The position numbers and the translations under genes are program-made. From contig NC_068556.1 of assembly GCF_022201045.2 (NCBI RefSeq), forward strand, positions 20,379,501-20,443,500: a stretch of 64,000 nucleotides of DNA. The letters are read 5' to 3'. The stretch is from Citrus sinensis. Its lineage: Eukaryota; Streptophyta; Magnoliopsida; Sapindales; Rutaceae. The notes beneath the pieces are model-generated. The model did no database searches. It worked only from the letters and a program-made list of their open reading frames with translations, and was not told the origin of the DNA. Below are positions 1-11,606 of this stretch, one piece after another (the first letter of the stretch is position 1; each line of letters starts with the position of its first letter).

Positions 1-1243
1 TAGAGGGTGCCATGACTCCGCAGAATTTTAAAAAATTTTAGGGTTTATAAATAAAATATGAAAAGTTGGTGTAAAATGTTCATATTGGCCCTTGCACAAT
101 TAATGTATAAAGTTTATATATTAGATAATATTATAACTTTACTGTTAAACCCACTAATGATAGCATCAAAATAATAAGAAACAAATCAGTCAAGCCCACT
201 AAGTCGTTAATATATAATAACATAAAAATTGGAAGTTTAAATTTGTCCCCTCTAGAATTTTTCCATGAGCTCTGCCCTTGTTAAGGGATGTGACTAATTA
301 TAAAGAACACAACTTTTCTCATAACTTAAGAGTCATGTACGTATGAGAATGTCTAATGAACAAGCATCAATAATCTATAAATAAGCTCTGTTATACGTAT
401 TTCATTTAACTAACAATTATGAGTTTAAGACATTGAGAGTTCTTAGAAAGTTCTTTGTCTCGGAGACTCTTTAATTATATGTGATTTTTAGTTTAATAAG
501 AAATCCCTTAGAATTATTTCTATAGGAACCAATAGATTTAAATCATTGTTTTTAGTCTGATGTAGTAAAGCATGTCTATTTAATTAATAATTTTTTTAAA
601 AAAAAATAAAATGCGGCGCTTTTTAGTTAATTTTGAAAGTGTAATTTATAATTAATGGTAAACAAGCCTCATAATAAATCACTATAATATTGAAACCATC
701 TTAAAATCTTAATAATATGAGTAATAACAGTTTTATCAAATATACAGGTATGTTTGCGACTGCTTACTTCCACTTAGGGGCATGTTCGGTACTGATCAAA
801 GAGAGAATTTGAAGCAATTTAATAGAGAGATAGAGATAGATAATGAAAATGATCAAAAAGGAAGGAGAAAACGGAATCTTTCAGCGGCAGTATGATACAT
901 TCGCATGAGTAATAGTGGAGCACGAGCACTACACACAGTCAATCAATGACTCATTGCGATGGTACGATCACTCTACTGGACCAACGTTAGAGCCATGACA
1001 CATCAGTCATTACTCGTGTTGTGTAATTTTGTATTCATTTGTGATTTTGTGAAAAATGCTGAGATGTATACGGGAATAGGACCACTCCAATCAATCCCAA
1101 TTAAATAGACCTTTGCCTCCGCATAATTCTAAAAGAATGAGAGCTACTAATGCTGTGTTGGAGAGTTCGAAGCGTTTCATGTTTGATGTTACGTGAACTA
1201 AGTCATATGTATGTGAATTTTTTTTTCTTCTACCAATAATATG
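1..1243. other. AT-rich intergenic sequence, no gene seen
   Basis: No open frame, splice pattern or recognisable protein similarity is visible on either strand. The stretch is mostly AT-rich with a short, more balanced patch near 870-1,010. I see no RNA gene. Confidence 0.6.
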
Positions 1244-1388
1244 TAGGGAAAACCTATGGTGTAACTGTGGTACCGTGTCACAGTTGTATCCAGCCGTTGG
1301 ATGTTAGTAGACCCCACCTATTTAAGTTCATTCAACAGCTGGATGTAACTGTGGCACGGTATCACAGTTGCACCGTAGCCGGACCCTA
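1244..1388. mobile_element. Small palindromic MITE-like element, copy 1
   Basis: About 145 bp whose two ends are inverted copies of each other. The left end begins TAGGG and continues into GGTGTAACTGTGGTACCGTG; the right end carries the complementary CACGGTATCACAGTTGCACC and finishes CCCTA. Related copies lie at 1,448-1,560 (partial) and 60,637-60,777, so this is a dispersed family rather than a chance palindrome. It has no coding capacity. No clean target duplication was found, so the superfamily is undecided. Confidence 0.65.
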
Positions 1389-1447
1389 ATATGTATATTA
1401 TATAAAAAGTTATTAGACTTTATAAAAAAATCCTACAAAGAACGGGG

Positions 1448-1560
1448 ATCTGGCTATGATGCAATGGTGGTACGGTACCACTATTGTATCCGGCCGTTAA
1501 ATCTACTTGAATGGATGAATCTATTAAGATTCAACAGCTGAATGTGCAGTATAGTTTTCT
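1448..1560. mobile_element. Partial copy of the small palindromic MITE family
   Basis: It shares the GGTACGGTACCAC core and the following 'tatccggccgttaaat' and 'caacagctgaatg' blocks with the elements at 1,244 and 60,637, but its right inverted arm is lost. It lies only about 60 bp from the intact copy, which suggests a nested or tandem insertion. Confidence 0.5.
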
Positions 1561-2892
1561 CCCAAAGAACGTTGATGATTCCAAAAACGCCACAAAAGTA
1601 TAAGCTAAAAAGCCTCAATCAAATCATCAAAAGGATCGGATACCCAAGTCACCCTCTTCAACTAGATAGTAAACAAAAAGTAAGAACTGAGTGAAAGGTC
1701 TCTCCAGATGCTGAATAATGGCTACAGACGGTTGAAAGTTATTGATATTTATAATTAAAAATATATATATATATCAACTTAGATTAGTACCACATATTTT
1801 CGTCCTTAATAAATAATATAAATGTTTCATCCACATTGGTGTCAGACAAATTTACCTCCACTAAATTAGTGATTGAGGGCTCTTCCATTTGTAAAAGCAA
1901 CGATTTGGTTGTGTGGCACCTGTCGATAAAGATTAATAAATTTTCTTTTTTAATTCACCTTATGAATTTATAAACGAGTGGACATTCTAACAAGTCTTAA
2001 AAATCTTCATGAAACCCCACTTTCAATTAACCTTGATTTAATACCAAAAATACCCTTACCGACATTTGTTTTTCACTCCTAAAAACACAAAATGAAATCT
2101 TACTTCTCTACTATCTACACAAAATAAGTTTTCTGGCTAGTAATTCTGATTTAAAATAAAAATATTTAAGCTTTAGTTTTAAAGCAGTCTTTAAATATGA
2201 GAATAATTAATTTAAAAAAATATATATGAGAATAATGAGTCCATGAGGAATACAAAAGAAATCAAGATTATTTCAAAAGAATATTAGATAAATCACAATG
2301 AGGAGTAAAAAAAAAAATGACATGATGATATATTGAAAGAGTTTACAGAGAAAATAAATAATTGAGAATGCTTCGCAATAGAAATTATGTAAAGAAAGGG
2401 GTGTTGTGAGGATAATAAAGAAGTGTTAATAGCATTCCTCTTCATATGGTAGCGCGTATTATTTGATTTGATCAGTTCAGATTTTGGAAGCCCAAAAATA
2501 TAGAAACATTCTTATTGGGCTCTACTGAAGACTAATGTAGGTTAAGTGTATCTCCTAACACTCCTTCAAACACCCTATAAAACACTTTTTTTTTTTACAA
2601 TTTAAGATATTTTTTCCAAATCACCTTCAACGCGCTCTAAAAAAAATAGATTATTAACGTTAGATAATAAGTTTATTGAAATTATTATGTGGGTGGCAAT
2701 TGAAACTGAAATAGAAATTTCATAAGTCATATAAGAAAATTTATTCAATTTGAAATAGTTTGCATAAAGAGTGATTGTTAAGTTCTTTTTAAAGAGAGAA
2801 AATCAAGATCTTTTACTGAGTTTTATTATATAAAAAAAAAAGAAATTGAAAGGTTTCAAACAACGCTCTTAGTAACATCATAAGTATTCACA
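1561..2892. other. AT-rich intergenic sequence
   Basis: No gene is supported. A short 'agagagaaaatcaagatc' motif near 2,797 recurs at about 4,868 and, with one change, at about 6,338, where it marks the start of the repeated units next to the LysM kinase gene. Confidence 0.5.
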
Positions 2893-4770
2893 TCTATATA
2901 TATATATAAAGTTGGGACTACAAGAGGTGATGTGGCATCACCATTTCTCATCATTTCATATTCTCTATTATCTAATAAATTAGTTGAAATTAAAAAATAT
3001 TTACATTACAAAATATTAAAATATAAAATAATTATTATATTATAAATGATTACATGTCTTTTCCTCTTTCTATTTAAATTCAATAATATGTAACCATTAA
3101 TAATAATTAATTATAAGTTTTGAAACATTTATTTATTTTATTATGCCAACAATTAAATTTTAGTGGCTTAAAATACATCAATTAATTAATATAGGAAGGA
3201 AGGTTCCTTCATCTTCCCTCAACAATGCCATTAGAGCCTAATTTTAATGTCATAGTCCCATATTTAATTATTCAATCTTTTGTTTAGTGCCTTTTGGCTT
3301 CTTCAAACTCCATAAACATTAAATATTTAAGATTTGTGGCATCATTATTTCTCATCTTTTTTTATTCTCTATTATCTAATATATTGATTGAGATTAAAAA
3401 ATAATTATATTACAAAACATTAAAAATATATATCTATCTATCTATATATCTATCTATCTATCTATATATATATATAAAGTTCGAACTACAAGATGTGATG
3501 TGGCATCACCATTTCTCATCATTTCATATTCTCTATTGTCTAATAAATTGGTTGAAATTAAAAAATAATTACTTTACAAAATATTAAAAATAAAAAATAA
3601 TTATTAGATTATAAAGATTACATGTCTCTTCCTCTTTCTATTTAAATTCAATAATATATAATCATTAATAATAATTAATTATAAATCTTGAAACATTTAT
3701 TTATTTTATTATGCCAACAATTAAACTTTAGTGGCTTAAATATATCAATTAATTAATATCAGAAGGAATGTTCCTTCATCTTCCCTCAACAATGCCATTA
3801 GGGTCTAATTTTAATGCTATAATTTCATATTTAATTATGCAACCTTTTGTTTAGTGCCTTTTGGCTTCTTCAAACTCTATAAATATTAAGTAGTTAAGAT
3901 TTTTCGCATTATTATTTCTCATCTTTTTTTATATTCTCTATTATCTAATATATTGGTTGAGATTAAAAAATGATTACATTACAAAATATTAAAAATAGAA
4001 AATAATTAATAGATTACAAAAGATTACATGTCTCTTCCTCTTTCTATTTAAATTCAACAATATGTAACCATTAATAATAAATTAATTATAAGTTTTGAAA
4101 CATTCATTTATTTTATTAAGCCAACAACTAAACTTTAGTGGTTTAAAATATATCAACTAATTAATATAGGAAGGAATGTTTCTTCATCTTCCCTCACCAA
4201 TGCCACTAGGACATAATTTTAATGTCATAATCCCATATTTAATTATGCAACCTTTTATTTAGTGTCTTTTGGCTTCTTCAAACTCTATAAATATTAAGCA
4301 TTTAAGATTTGTTATGTTTGGGTTTTTTTTATTTATTTAACCAACATTCTCTTTAGAAATATTCTTGTGTTTTTATTTTTTGACTTATTTAAATTTTTAG
4401 TTTTGTGTGCTTCATGGAGTACTATTTTCTTCATGAGTTAAACAATGATAAAGATAGTTGGATGATAAGGGTTAGACTTTGTAAGATGTGGGAGTCTGTT
4501 AATACAAAAAAAAAATGGAGAGTTGATTAGTGTGAACATAATTTTTATTGATGAAAAGGTAGTGTACACTTAACTATACACATTAATATATATTTTTAAT
4601 GTTAACAAAAAAATAATTAACTTTCATAAATAACATTAGTTTTATAAGGCTGCGTCATCTTTAAAAAAAAAAATTCATATTTTTTATCAGTTTCATTAAG
4701 TGCAAAGTAATAAAAAAGATAAGACTAAATTTTTTTTTAAAGCCGCACGAAGTGCGGTTCTATTTCCTAG
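2893..4770 (+). mobile_element. Non-autonomous Helitron
   Basis: The 5' end begins TC (TCTATATATATATATAAAG) directly after an A. The 3' end is CTAG directly before a T, so insertion was between A and T as Helitrons do. A strong hairpin, CCGCAC-GAA-GTGCGG at 4,743-4,757, lies 13 nt before the terminus, the usual Helitron 3' architecture. There are no terminal inverted repeats, no target duplication and no Rep/helicase coding. A second 5'-like end occurs at about 3,461, and the interior consists of three related blocks (about 2,909-3,340, 3,477-3,905 and 3,905-4,315), so the element is a composite of tandem copies. Confidence 0.8.
2909..4315. repeat. Three imperfect tandem blocks inside the Helitron
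   Basis: Blocks at about 2,909-3,340, 3,477-3,905 and 3,905-4,315 share, in the same order, a 'ttctcat...attctctatt' start, a 'gattacatgtct' segment, a 'ccttcatcttccctca' segment and a 'ttttggcttcttcaaact' end. Blocks 1 and 2 also share the full Helitron-like 5' leader with 'gatgtggcatcacc'. None encodes protein. Confidence 0.75.
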
Positions 4771-5968
4771 TTTATATTATAAGATTCAATCCAAACTAAA
4801 GTAGAGGTCACACAAACATACTTCTTAAGTTGGGAAATTTTATAGAGAGACAATGTTAAGATCGTCAAAGAGAGAAAATCAAGATCTAGTGGAATTTTCT
4901 GAAAAATGAATGTGTAAGGTTATTTCTGTAATTAAGGTAGAAAAGGGGTTTTATAGGACTTTTTCACGGGTGGAAATATCATCTCTCTTGTAAGTTTGAC
5001 TAGAACGGGCTTATGGCCTACTTTCTTTTGTCGTGAAGCCCAAAAACCAATAAGTTTGGAAGCCCAATAACAAACAACGCCCAGTTGCCCATGGCAGTTT
5101 CGACTTTTAAGTTGGAATATCTGACACTCTTGAAAATTTCTCTTAAAGCTCTTCGAGGCATTTTGCAAGTTAGCCTTAATTAAAATTACATAAGAGAACA
5201 CAAATGTATCTAATTAAACCTACATTTTAAAAACAAGTAATTTTCTCGCTATAAACTCTCCAACCTTATGACTTTTAGATCAAATCTCTGAACTTATTTA
5301 ACAAAATTATTGTAAAATTCAGTATTGTTAAGAGGTCATAAGATATGATTTAGTTGAATAAATTATGTAAAATTCCATATTGTGTGATGCTAATACTTAC
5401 TACTTTCTTTTTCTTAATATCTATCGCCAAAAAAAAAATGAAAAAAAGAAAGGGCATCTAAAAGGTTGAAAAAATAGAATAATTTGTGGGGTTTCCATTT
5501 GCAGTATCACCTAGTTTAATTTGTAGAACCTAGTAAATTAAGAGAGAAAAAATTATGCGAGGTTTGAAATTACTAATTGTGTTTTTCTTTTAATTGTATT
5601 ATATACGATACAATCAAAGTTCAATACAACTAAAGTCAATCAAAATATATAATTAACGTAATATATCAAAGTTTAATACAACTGAAATCCAACGAAGCCC
5701 AACAAAATAATAAACTCCTACGGTCACCTAAAAAACTTGAAATCTCTAACTTAAAGTTAACAAGAGGAGATGCCGACCAACCCAACCAATGTTTTATTTG
5801 CCTAATTATGTTATGTTTGAAATAAAAAAAATGTGGATCTCATTCCTTATAATAAACAAAATTCTGTACATAAAAAAATAACTTTGAGAGCGTTTTAAGT
5901 TCTAAAGCAGCTCTGTTTTGGCTTTTAACTCATATGCTTATTATTATTATTTACACCCTGCATAATTA

Positions 5969-6320
5969 CTACCATAATATGGTTCTGATTCGTCTTGCCA
6001 AAACCTGAGAGGATGATGATGCGTCATCTGAAATGTCAGAAACCGAGTCATCACTCTTGCTCAAAGCATGCACAATATCAACCATACTTGGCCTTTTCGA
6101 AGGATCTTTATGCAGACACGCAATGGCAATTCCCATTGCTCTCATCACACCCTCCATCGAGATTGAATCCTGCAAAAGAATCTCATCTATCCATTCCTTC
6201 ACTCTCTTCACTTTCCTCCCTTCATTTCCCTCCAGTATCCCTTCAACTTTTGCCCACAACACCTTCCCCTCTGCCCATATCAGCTCAAGCAACAGCACCC
6301 CAAAAGAGAACACGTCCATT
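5969..6320 (-). pseudogene. 3' fragment of LysM receptor-like kinase (tandem copy)
   Basis: The fragment encodes the C-terminal kinase lobe from 'MDVFSFGVLLLEL' to 'HKDPSKRPSMVDIVHALSKS', closely matching the end of the intact gene at 8,056-8,410. Its upstream part (LysM domains, membrane segment, N-lobe and catalytic loop) is absent: sequence homology stops abruptly at about 6,320 where the next repeat unit starts. Relative to the intact copy there is an in-frame 18-bp deletion (the ISGKEAIDEE region is shortened) and the stop codon is changed, so the frame runs on to 5,969. The frame is otherwise open, which suggests recent duplication. No promoter or start for a full protein exists, so I call it a gene fragment. 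Confidence 0.85.
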
Positions 6321-7032
6321 ATTTGTGTTAGACAGAAAATCAAGATCAAGTTCAAGTGGGATTTTTTGAAAAATAAATGTGTAAGGTTATTTCTGTAATC
6401 AACTAGAAAAGAGGTGTTATAAGAGTTTTTGAGGGGTGGAAATAGCATCTCTCTTGTAAGTTTGACTGTAACGGGCTTATGGCCTACTATTTTTTTGTTT
6501 TGTCGTGAGGCTTAAAGACCCAGTAAGTTTGGAAGCCCGAGAATAAAAATACCCATTACAGTTTCGACTTCTGAGTTTGAGTATCCAACACTCCTAGAAA
6601 ATTCTCTTAAAACTCTTCTAGACATTTTACAATTTAGCCTCAATTAAAATTTACATAAAAGAACACAAGTATATCTAATTAAACCCACATGTTAAATGCA
6701 AGTAATTTTCTAAACTTTCCAACCTTTTGATTTTTATATCAAATCTCTTAACTTATTTAATAAAATTATGTAAAATTCCCTATTGTTAAGAGGTCATAAC
6801 ATATGATTTAGTTGAATAAATTATGGATTTAACAACTACTTTGTGTGATGCTAATACTCTTTTTTTTTCTTCAATATCTACAGCGAAAAAATAAAAATAA
6901 AAATAAAGGCTACCGAAGAGGCTAAAATAAGTAAAATAATTTGTAGGTTTCCATTCGTGGGTGTCAACTAGTTTAATTCGTAAAATCTCTTGCATTGAGA
7001 AAAAATATCTAAGATTTGAAATTAATAATTGT

Positions 7033-7630
7033 TAAGAATTGTAAAATATAGGTTTAGGACGAACTTTTTCAAGTTCAGGCCCAAGCCTATTAAAGGAAAA
7101 GTATAAGGCCGAGCATGGGCCGAGCCCATTACAGGGCTAGGCTGACTTTCGCTTATTTTTCAATTTTTTAAAATTATTGTAAATTTGAAATGAATTAATA
7201 ATTAAGTTGTTATAAATCAATAATGAATTAAAGAAAATGAATATTTTAAAATAAAATAATAAATAAAGAAAATGAAGTAAATAAAAGTTTAGATATTTAA
7301 TTTTTTTAATTCTAAATTCTCTAATTCAAGTACCATCTTAATTACTTAATACTTAAAAGAGAGTTTAATATTATAATTTTAGGTTTTTTTTATTCATTAT
7401 TGATATATAAATTAAAGATTTAGGCTTTCTTTTTTATTTTTTCATTATTTTTTATTTTTAAATTAGTTTTCTAACTTATAATTTATTGTTTTAAATAAAA
7501 AATTTGGGTGTAGCCTGAGTTTTTTTTTTTTTTTTTTTCCCTTAAACCCTTATCCAGACCCTTTATATGGAGGTCCGAGCTAAAGCCAGTATGAATAGGT
7601 GGGCCAGCCTCAGTTTTTTTACCGTCCCTA
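7033..7630. mobile_element. hAT-like MITE in repeat unit B
   Basis: This insertion of about 598 bp is flanked by ATAATTGT (7,025-7,032) and CTAATTGT (7,631-7,638), an 8-bp duplication with one mismatch. The paralogous position in unit A, near 5,575, has a single CTAATTGT and no insertion, so the empty site is visible in the same window. The right end reads ACCGTCCCTA (TAGGGACGGT on the other strand), a hAT-type terminus; the left terminus is degenerate. Subterminal GC-rich 'ggcc' and 'gggcc' blocks flank an AT-rich core with long A/T runs. There is no coding capacity. Confidence 0.6.
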
Positions 7631-8055
7631 CTAATTGTGCTGTATTTTTTAATCTATTATATGCAATAGAATAAAGTTTAACACAATTGAAGCTTATTGA
7701 AATATATAATCAGCACAATATATCAAAGTTCAATACAACTGAACCCTCGGTGAAGCCCTGTATAATAATAAATTCCTACAACCACCGAGGAAACTTGAAA
7801 TCTCCAACATAAAGTTAAGGACAGGATATGACACCAACCCAATCAAAGTTTTATTGGTCTGATTGTGCTACGTTTGAAATAAAACAAAAAACAAAAAGGG
7901 TGTTTCGTTCGTCGTGATAAACAAATGAAAATCTTACACATTAAAAATAACTCTGAGAGCGTTTTAAGTTCTAGAACAGCCCTGTTTTGGCTTTTAACCC
8001 GTATGCTTATTATTATTTACACCCTGCATAATTACTACCATAATATGATTCTGAT

Positions 8056-10761
8056 TCATCTTGCCGAAACCTGAGAGGATGATAATGCATCATCTGAAAT
8101 GTCGGAAAGCAAGTCATCACTCTTGCTCAAAGCATACACAATATCGACCATACTTGGCCTTTTCGAAGGATCTTTGTGCAGACACGCAATGGCAATTCCC
8201 ATTGCACTCATCACACTCTCCATTGAGATTGAATCCTTCAAAAGAATCTCATCCATCCATTCCTTCACTCTCTTTACTTTCCTCTCTTCATTTCCCTCCA
8301 GTATCCCTTCAACTTTTGCCCACAAAAGCTTCCCCTCTTCATCAATTGCTTCCTTGCCAGATATCAGCTCAAGCAACACCACCCCAAAAGAGAACACATC
8401 CATTTTCGTCGATACTACCCCATCTGCTAAGTACTCTGGAGCAATGTAGCCTTGAGTTCCAACAATGTGCATTGTTATGGCATTGCAGCCAGATTTTGCT
8501 AATCCAAAGTTGGCAATTTTGGCTCTCATGTTTGAGTCTAAGAGAATGTTACTGCTTTTGATGTCTTTGTGTACCACTCTAGGCCTAGTGTGCTCATGTA
8601 TGTATTGCAAGCCATTTGCAACATCAATGGCAATCCTTAATCTTGTTTTCCAATTTAGATTCTCGTTCTTGTTTTCATGTAACCATGAATGGAGAGAGCC
8701 ATTTTCAATGTACTCGTAGATCAGATAGCAATTTGCATCTTCAGGGTCTATGCAGAAACCTTCTAGCTTCACCAGATTGCCGTGATTTACCTTCAAAGGA
8801 ATGATCATGATTTAGTAATTAGTAATAACTAGCTTGCCACAATAATATTATCAATGGTGATACAAACAAGCCTAGTTATATTGGTATTATACTATTATAC
8901 AATTGTGTTAATTTGATTTGTCTTCTTTGATATCTAGCTAGGTCCAAGTCTTCTGCAACTGCAACCCAAGGCAGGAAAAGGTTTATTTATTTTATAAATA
9001 AATGAAGCAATTGTGTAAAATGGTTTCAATTTGTCACTCTTTTTATAAGATTCCTTTAATACTATACACCGCTTGATTCTGACTTACATACGACAACTGC
9101 AAACACTATTCACCTTAATTAAGCAATTTAATTAATGGTTAATCAACAGCTTTATTAGAAGGGAGAGAGGGATAAAATATTTGGCATTTGCTATAATTAG
9201 CACATTAGAAATCAATTGCGGCTCATTCACTATTTTAATAACATGGGCAACCAAACCCTTATTTAAAACCTTAAACCTAATACTTAGACAGGTCATTTCA
9301 CCTAACCTCTACCTTATTAAAATTATTTTTTTGAAAAAAAAAATCAATATTAGCCACTAATTAAGCAATTTTAAAACTGGGGTTATTCTAGTGGTGTCCT
9401 TATCTCTGTTGGATCACAGCCCTAAAATTCTCTTATTTTTTCGCGTATGCCCATGTTTTCAGGATTATATTTAATGACTACATGACCTAATGGCATTAAC
9501 TAAAATTCTTTTAGAAAGCTATGTGCTTCTCTTCTAGGAATCAAGTTCAAAGATTTATTGGACTAAAATGAGGAACTTAACAGCAATAAAGGCTTATGTG
9601 GAATGACCATATTTTTACCTTTTGTAATATCTTCAACTCCTCACAGGCATTCCATTTCATCATCTTGATGGCATAGACCTCTCCATGAATGTTTCCTTTG
9701 TAAACAGACCCTTGAATCAAGCAACCCTCACTGAAGTTATCGGTGGCTTCTCTCAGTTCTTCAATCTTGAAAATTCTGTACTTGTCCAAGCAATCTGAAA
9801 CATCTGCCATGAAGTTCACTTCCATGTCCTTCAAGTCCCTCCCTCCTTTGTTAAATTGCAGCTTCTGCTTCTGCTCATCGATCTCTCTCTCTCTCTTTTT
9901 CTTCAACAGAGCCTCTCTGTAAATCCACATCCCGGCAACCAAAACCAACGAGGCCCCACAAATTCCCAACCCAATTGACAAACCTATAATGACTCCTTTT
10001 CTTTCAGTCTTTCGAGAAGGTGTTTCAGCAGATGGAGGGGTCGAAGGAGCAACAGCAGGCTGTTTTAGTTCTGGAAGCCGAGCGACGGGGACAAATAGGG
10101 TATCAAATGGCCGAATGTTATTGCCATTAACGTCAATTATAGCCTGTGTTTCAATTCCAAACCTTGAAGCAACCGATGACAAGTTTTCAGAAGGCTGCAG
10201 AACATAAGAGACAAGATAATTCACTCTGTTTCGCAACTGAGTCTGATTAGGACACTTGCAAAAGACCGGAAAGATAATAACATCACCGACTTCAAGTTTG
10301 GTAGGGACAAAAGTAGGGTTCACAACCTCAACAGACTGATAGGTTGTGAGATTCTGGTACTTGTTAGTGGATACAAGGTAAAAGGTGTCACCAGACTTGA
10401 TCGTGTATGAGAGGTTGGCAAAAGAGATGGTGTAAGAAGCGTTTAAAGTATTGCAAGAGCATGTTATGGGGACAAAGAGAGGCTGGTTTTGGATGAGAGG
10501 AGATGATGGGGAGGATATATTGCTGGGTTCTGATATCATGAGGCGGCTCACTGAGAAAAGATCAGCTATGGAAGCCAGGTCAAGGAAGTCAGGGGCCGAG
10601 GCTCGGTAGAAAGCATAGGTTTGGCATGGATAGGTGGTCTGGTTGGCCGAGCAGGTGTAGCCTGTGGTGTTTGGTTGGGCTTGTGATTGATGATAGCTGA
10701 AGAGAAAGAAGAAGAAGAAGAACAGAAGAGAGAAGGAAAGGCACTGGGATTTGTTTCTCAT
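8056..10761 (-). CDS. LYK4: LysM-domain receptor-like kinase 4/5-type (chitin co-receptor pseudokinase)
   Basis: Two exons, 10761-9619 and 8790-8056 on the minus strand, join in phase 0 and give 625 residues, close to Arabidopsis LYK4/LYK5. In order: signal peptide (about 1-28, a run of F/L ending SQAQ), extracellular region with CSC (101-103) and CKC (168-170) LysM spacing motifs and several N-glycosylation sites, proline-rich stalk, membrane helix (about 256-279) followed by basic residues, and a kinase-like domain from about 333. The VAIK lysine is kept (K366), but the glycine loop is degenerate (EGCLIQGSVY), the HRD motif is HKD (455-457) and DFG is NFG (475-477), so the kinase is probably inactive, as known for LYK4/LYK5, which act with CERK1 in chitin perception at the plasma membrane. 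The 828-bp intron interrupts the N-lobe. A 3' fragment copy lies downstream. Confidence 0.9.
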
Positions 10762-10838
10762 GTTGGTTTTAGCCTTCTACTTTCAGGGCAGATCTGTACA
10801 ATATTTAAGAACGGAAAATGAAATTGAACACTGTCTCT

Positions 10839-10923
10839 AGTCAATGTCGTAGGCAAGACGCGTCTCCGTTTCAATCTTGACTTCTCTAATTCATTGGATT
10901 TGGGTCCCACCACCTGATTGACC
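10839..10923 (-). promoter_or_regulatory. W-box cluster upstream of the LysM receptor gene
   Basis: Three TTGAC[C/T] cores lie 78-162 bp upstream of the start codon: TTGACT on the minus strand (10,839-10,844), TTGACT (10,877-10,882) and TTGACC (10,918-10,923) on the plus strand. W-boxes bind WRKY factors and are common in defence-gene promoters. The core is short, so chance occurrence is possible; the clustering is what makes it notable. Confidence 0.4.
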
Positions 10924-10989
10924 TCAACTGTTATTAGTCCACTTGATTGAAGAACGCACAAAGCCACACCAGCTCCTGGTTTTATAATT

Positions 10990-11500
10990 TCTTATCGACA
11001 TTTTGATATTCACCACTAGCAAGCTTCACTATTATGATTGTTGGATAATTGGATACGATCCTTTTTCTAATACTGTCACCCATAAGTAACTTCAGTTTCA
11101 TACATATGCACATCGATAAGTATCAAGCAAACAGATAACATAAACAGACTATACGGAGGTGAGCTTAAAGATGATATGAGCCTGGTGAAATTCCTGCTAT
11201 CTATGGAAATTATAACGACTTTTCTAACACTCATGTTGATTACAGAGGCAAGCAAGAAGGGAAGGCGCTTTTGAATTGTGACTTGTCGTGTGGGAAATTA
11301 CACCAAAAAGATATAGATATTTTTTTCACAACAAAGACAGTTCAAACTTCATTAACTACCTCACGTCATACAGCACTCACATTAAAGAACCAAGCTTGGT
11401 TAATGAACGGTTCTGTATGAACTTAAATTTTGTATTACATGGTCAAGGGGTCACAATTTATGCAAACAAGAATTAAGAATATCAAACAATGATGTCACTA
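10990..11500. other. Spacer without a supported gene
   Basis: The spacer lies between the divergent upstream region of the LysM gene and the 3' side of the NDH-subunit gene. Short open frames occur but show no domain, splice logic or codon signal. Confidence 0.4.
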
Positions 11501-11511
11501 TGCAGTGACTT

Positions 11512-11606
11512 TTTTTTTCTCTTTTTTAAAAGGTAAGGGGGTGGGTAAGTCGAAATATATTTTTTACCCTCCTTACAAGCTCCAAGGATCGAACCCAGGT
11601 TCTAGT
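11512..11606 (-). mobile_element. Short SINE-like retroposon with 11-bp target duplication
   Basis: This insertion of about 95 bp is flanked by identical TGCAGTGACTT copies at 11,501-11,511 and 11,607-11,617. Read on the minus strand it contains GGGTTCGATCC, a match to the RNA polymerase III B-box of tRNA-derived SINEs, and ends in an A-rich tail (the T-run on the plus strand right after the left duplication). The A-box part is missing, so it looks 5'-truncated. Confidence 0.6.

Larger units (their letters stand above)
4860..8410. repeat. Tandem duplication covering the LysM kinase 3' end and its flank
   Basis: Unit A (about 4,868-6,320) and unit B (about 6,338-8,410) align in the same order: a 'gaaaatcaagatc' start, a shared 'gtaaggttatttctgtaat' stretch, a 'gacgggcttatggcctac'-like stretch, an AT-rich spacer, the 3' flank 'gagcgttttaagttct', and the 3' end of the kinase coding region. 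Unit B is longer because an insertion of about 600 bp (7,033-7,630) is absent from unit A. The boundary between the units falls inside the kinase reading frame at about 6,320. Confidence 0.75.

Noticed and set aside
6033-6398. Plus-strand open frames opposite the LysM kinase fragment and gene (also 8,061-8,561 and 8,099-8,449)
   Set aside because: They are antisense shadows of the conserved kinase sequence and show no independent motif.
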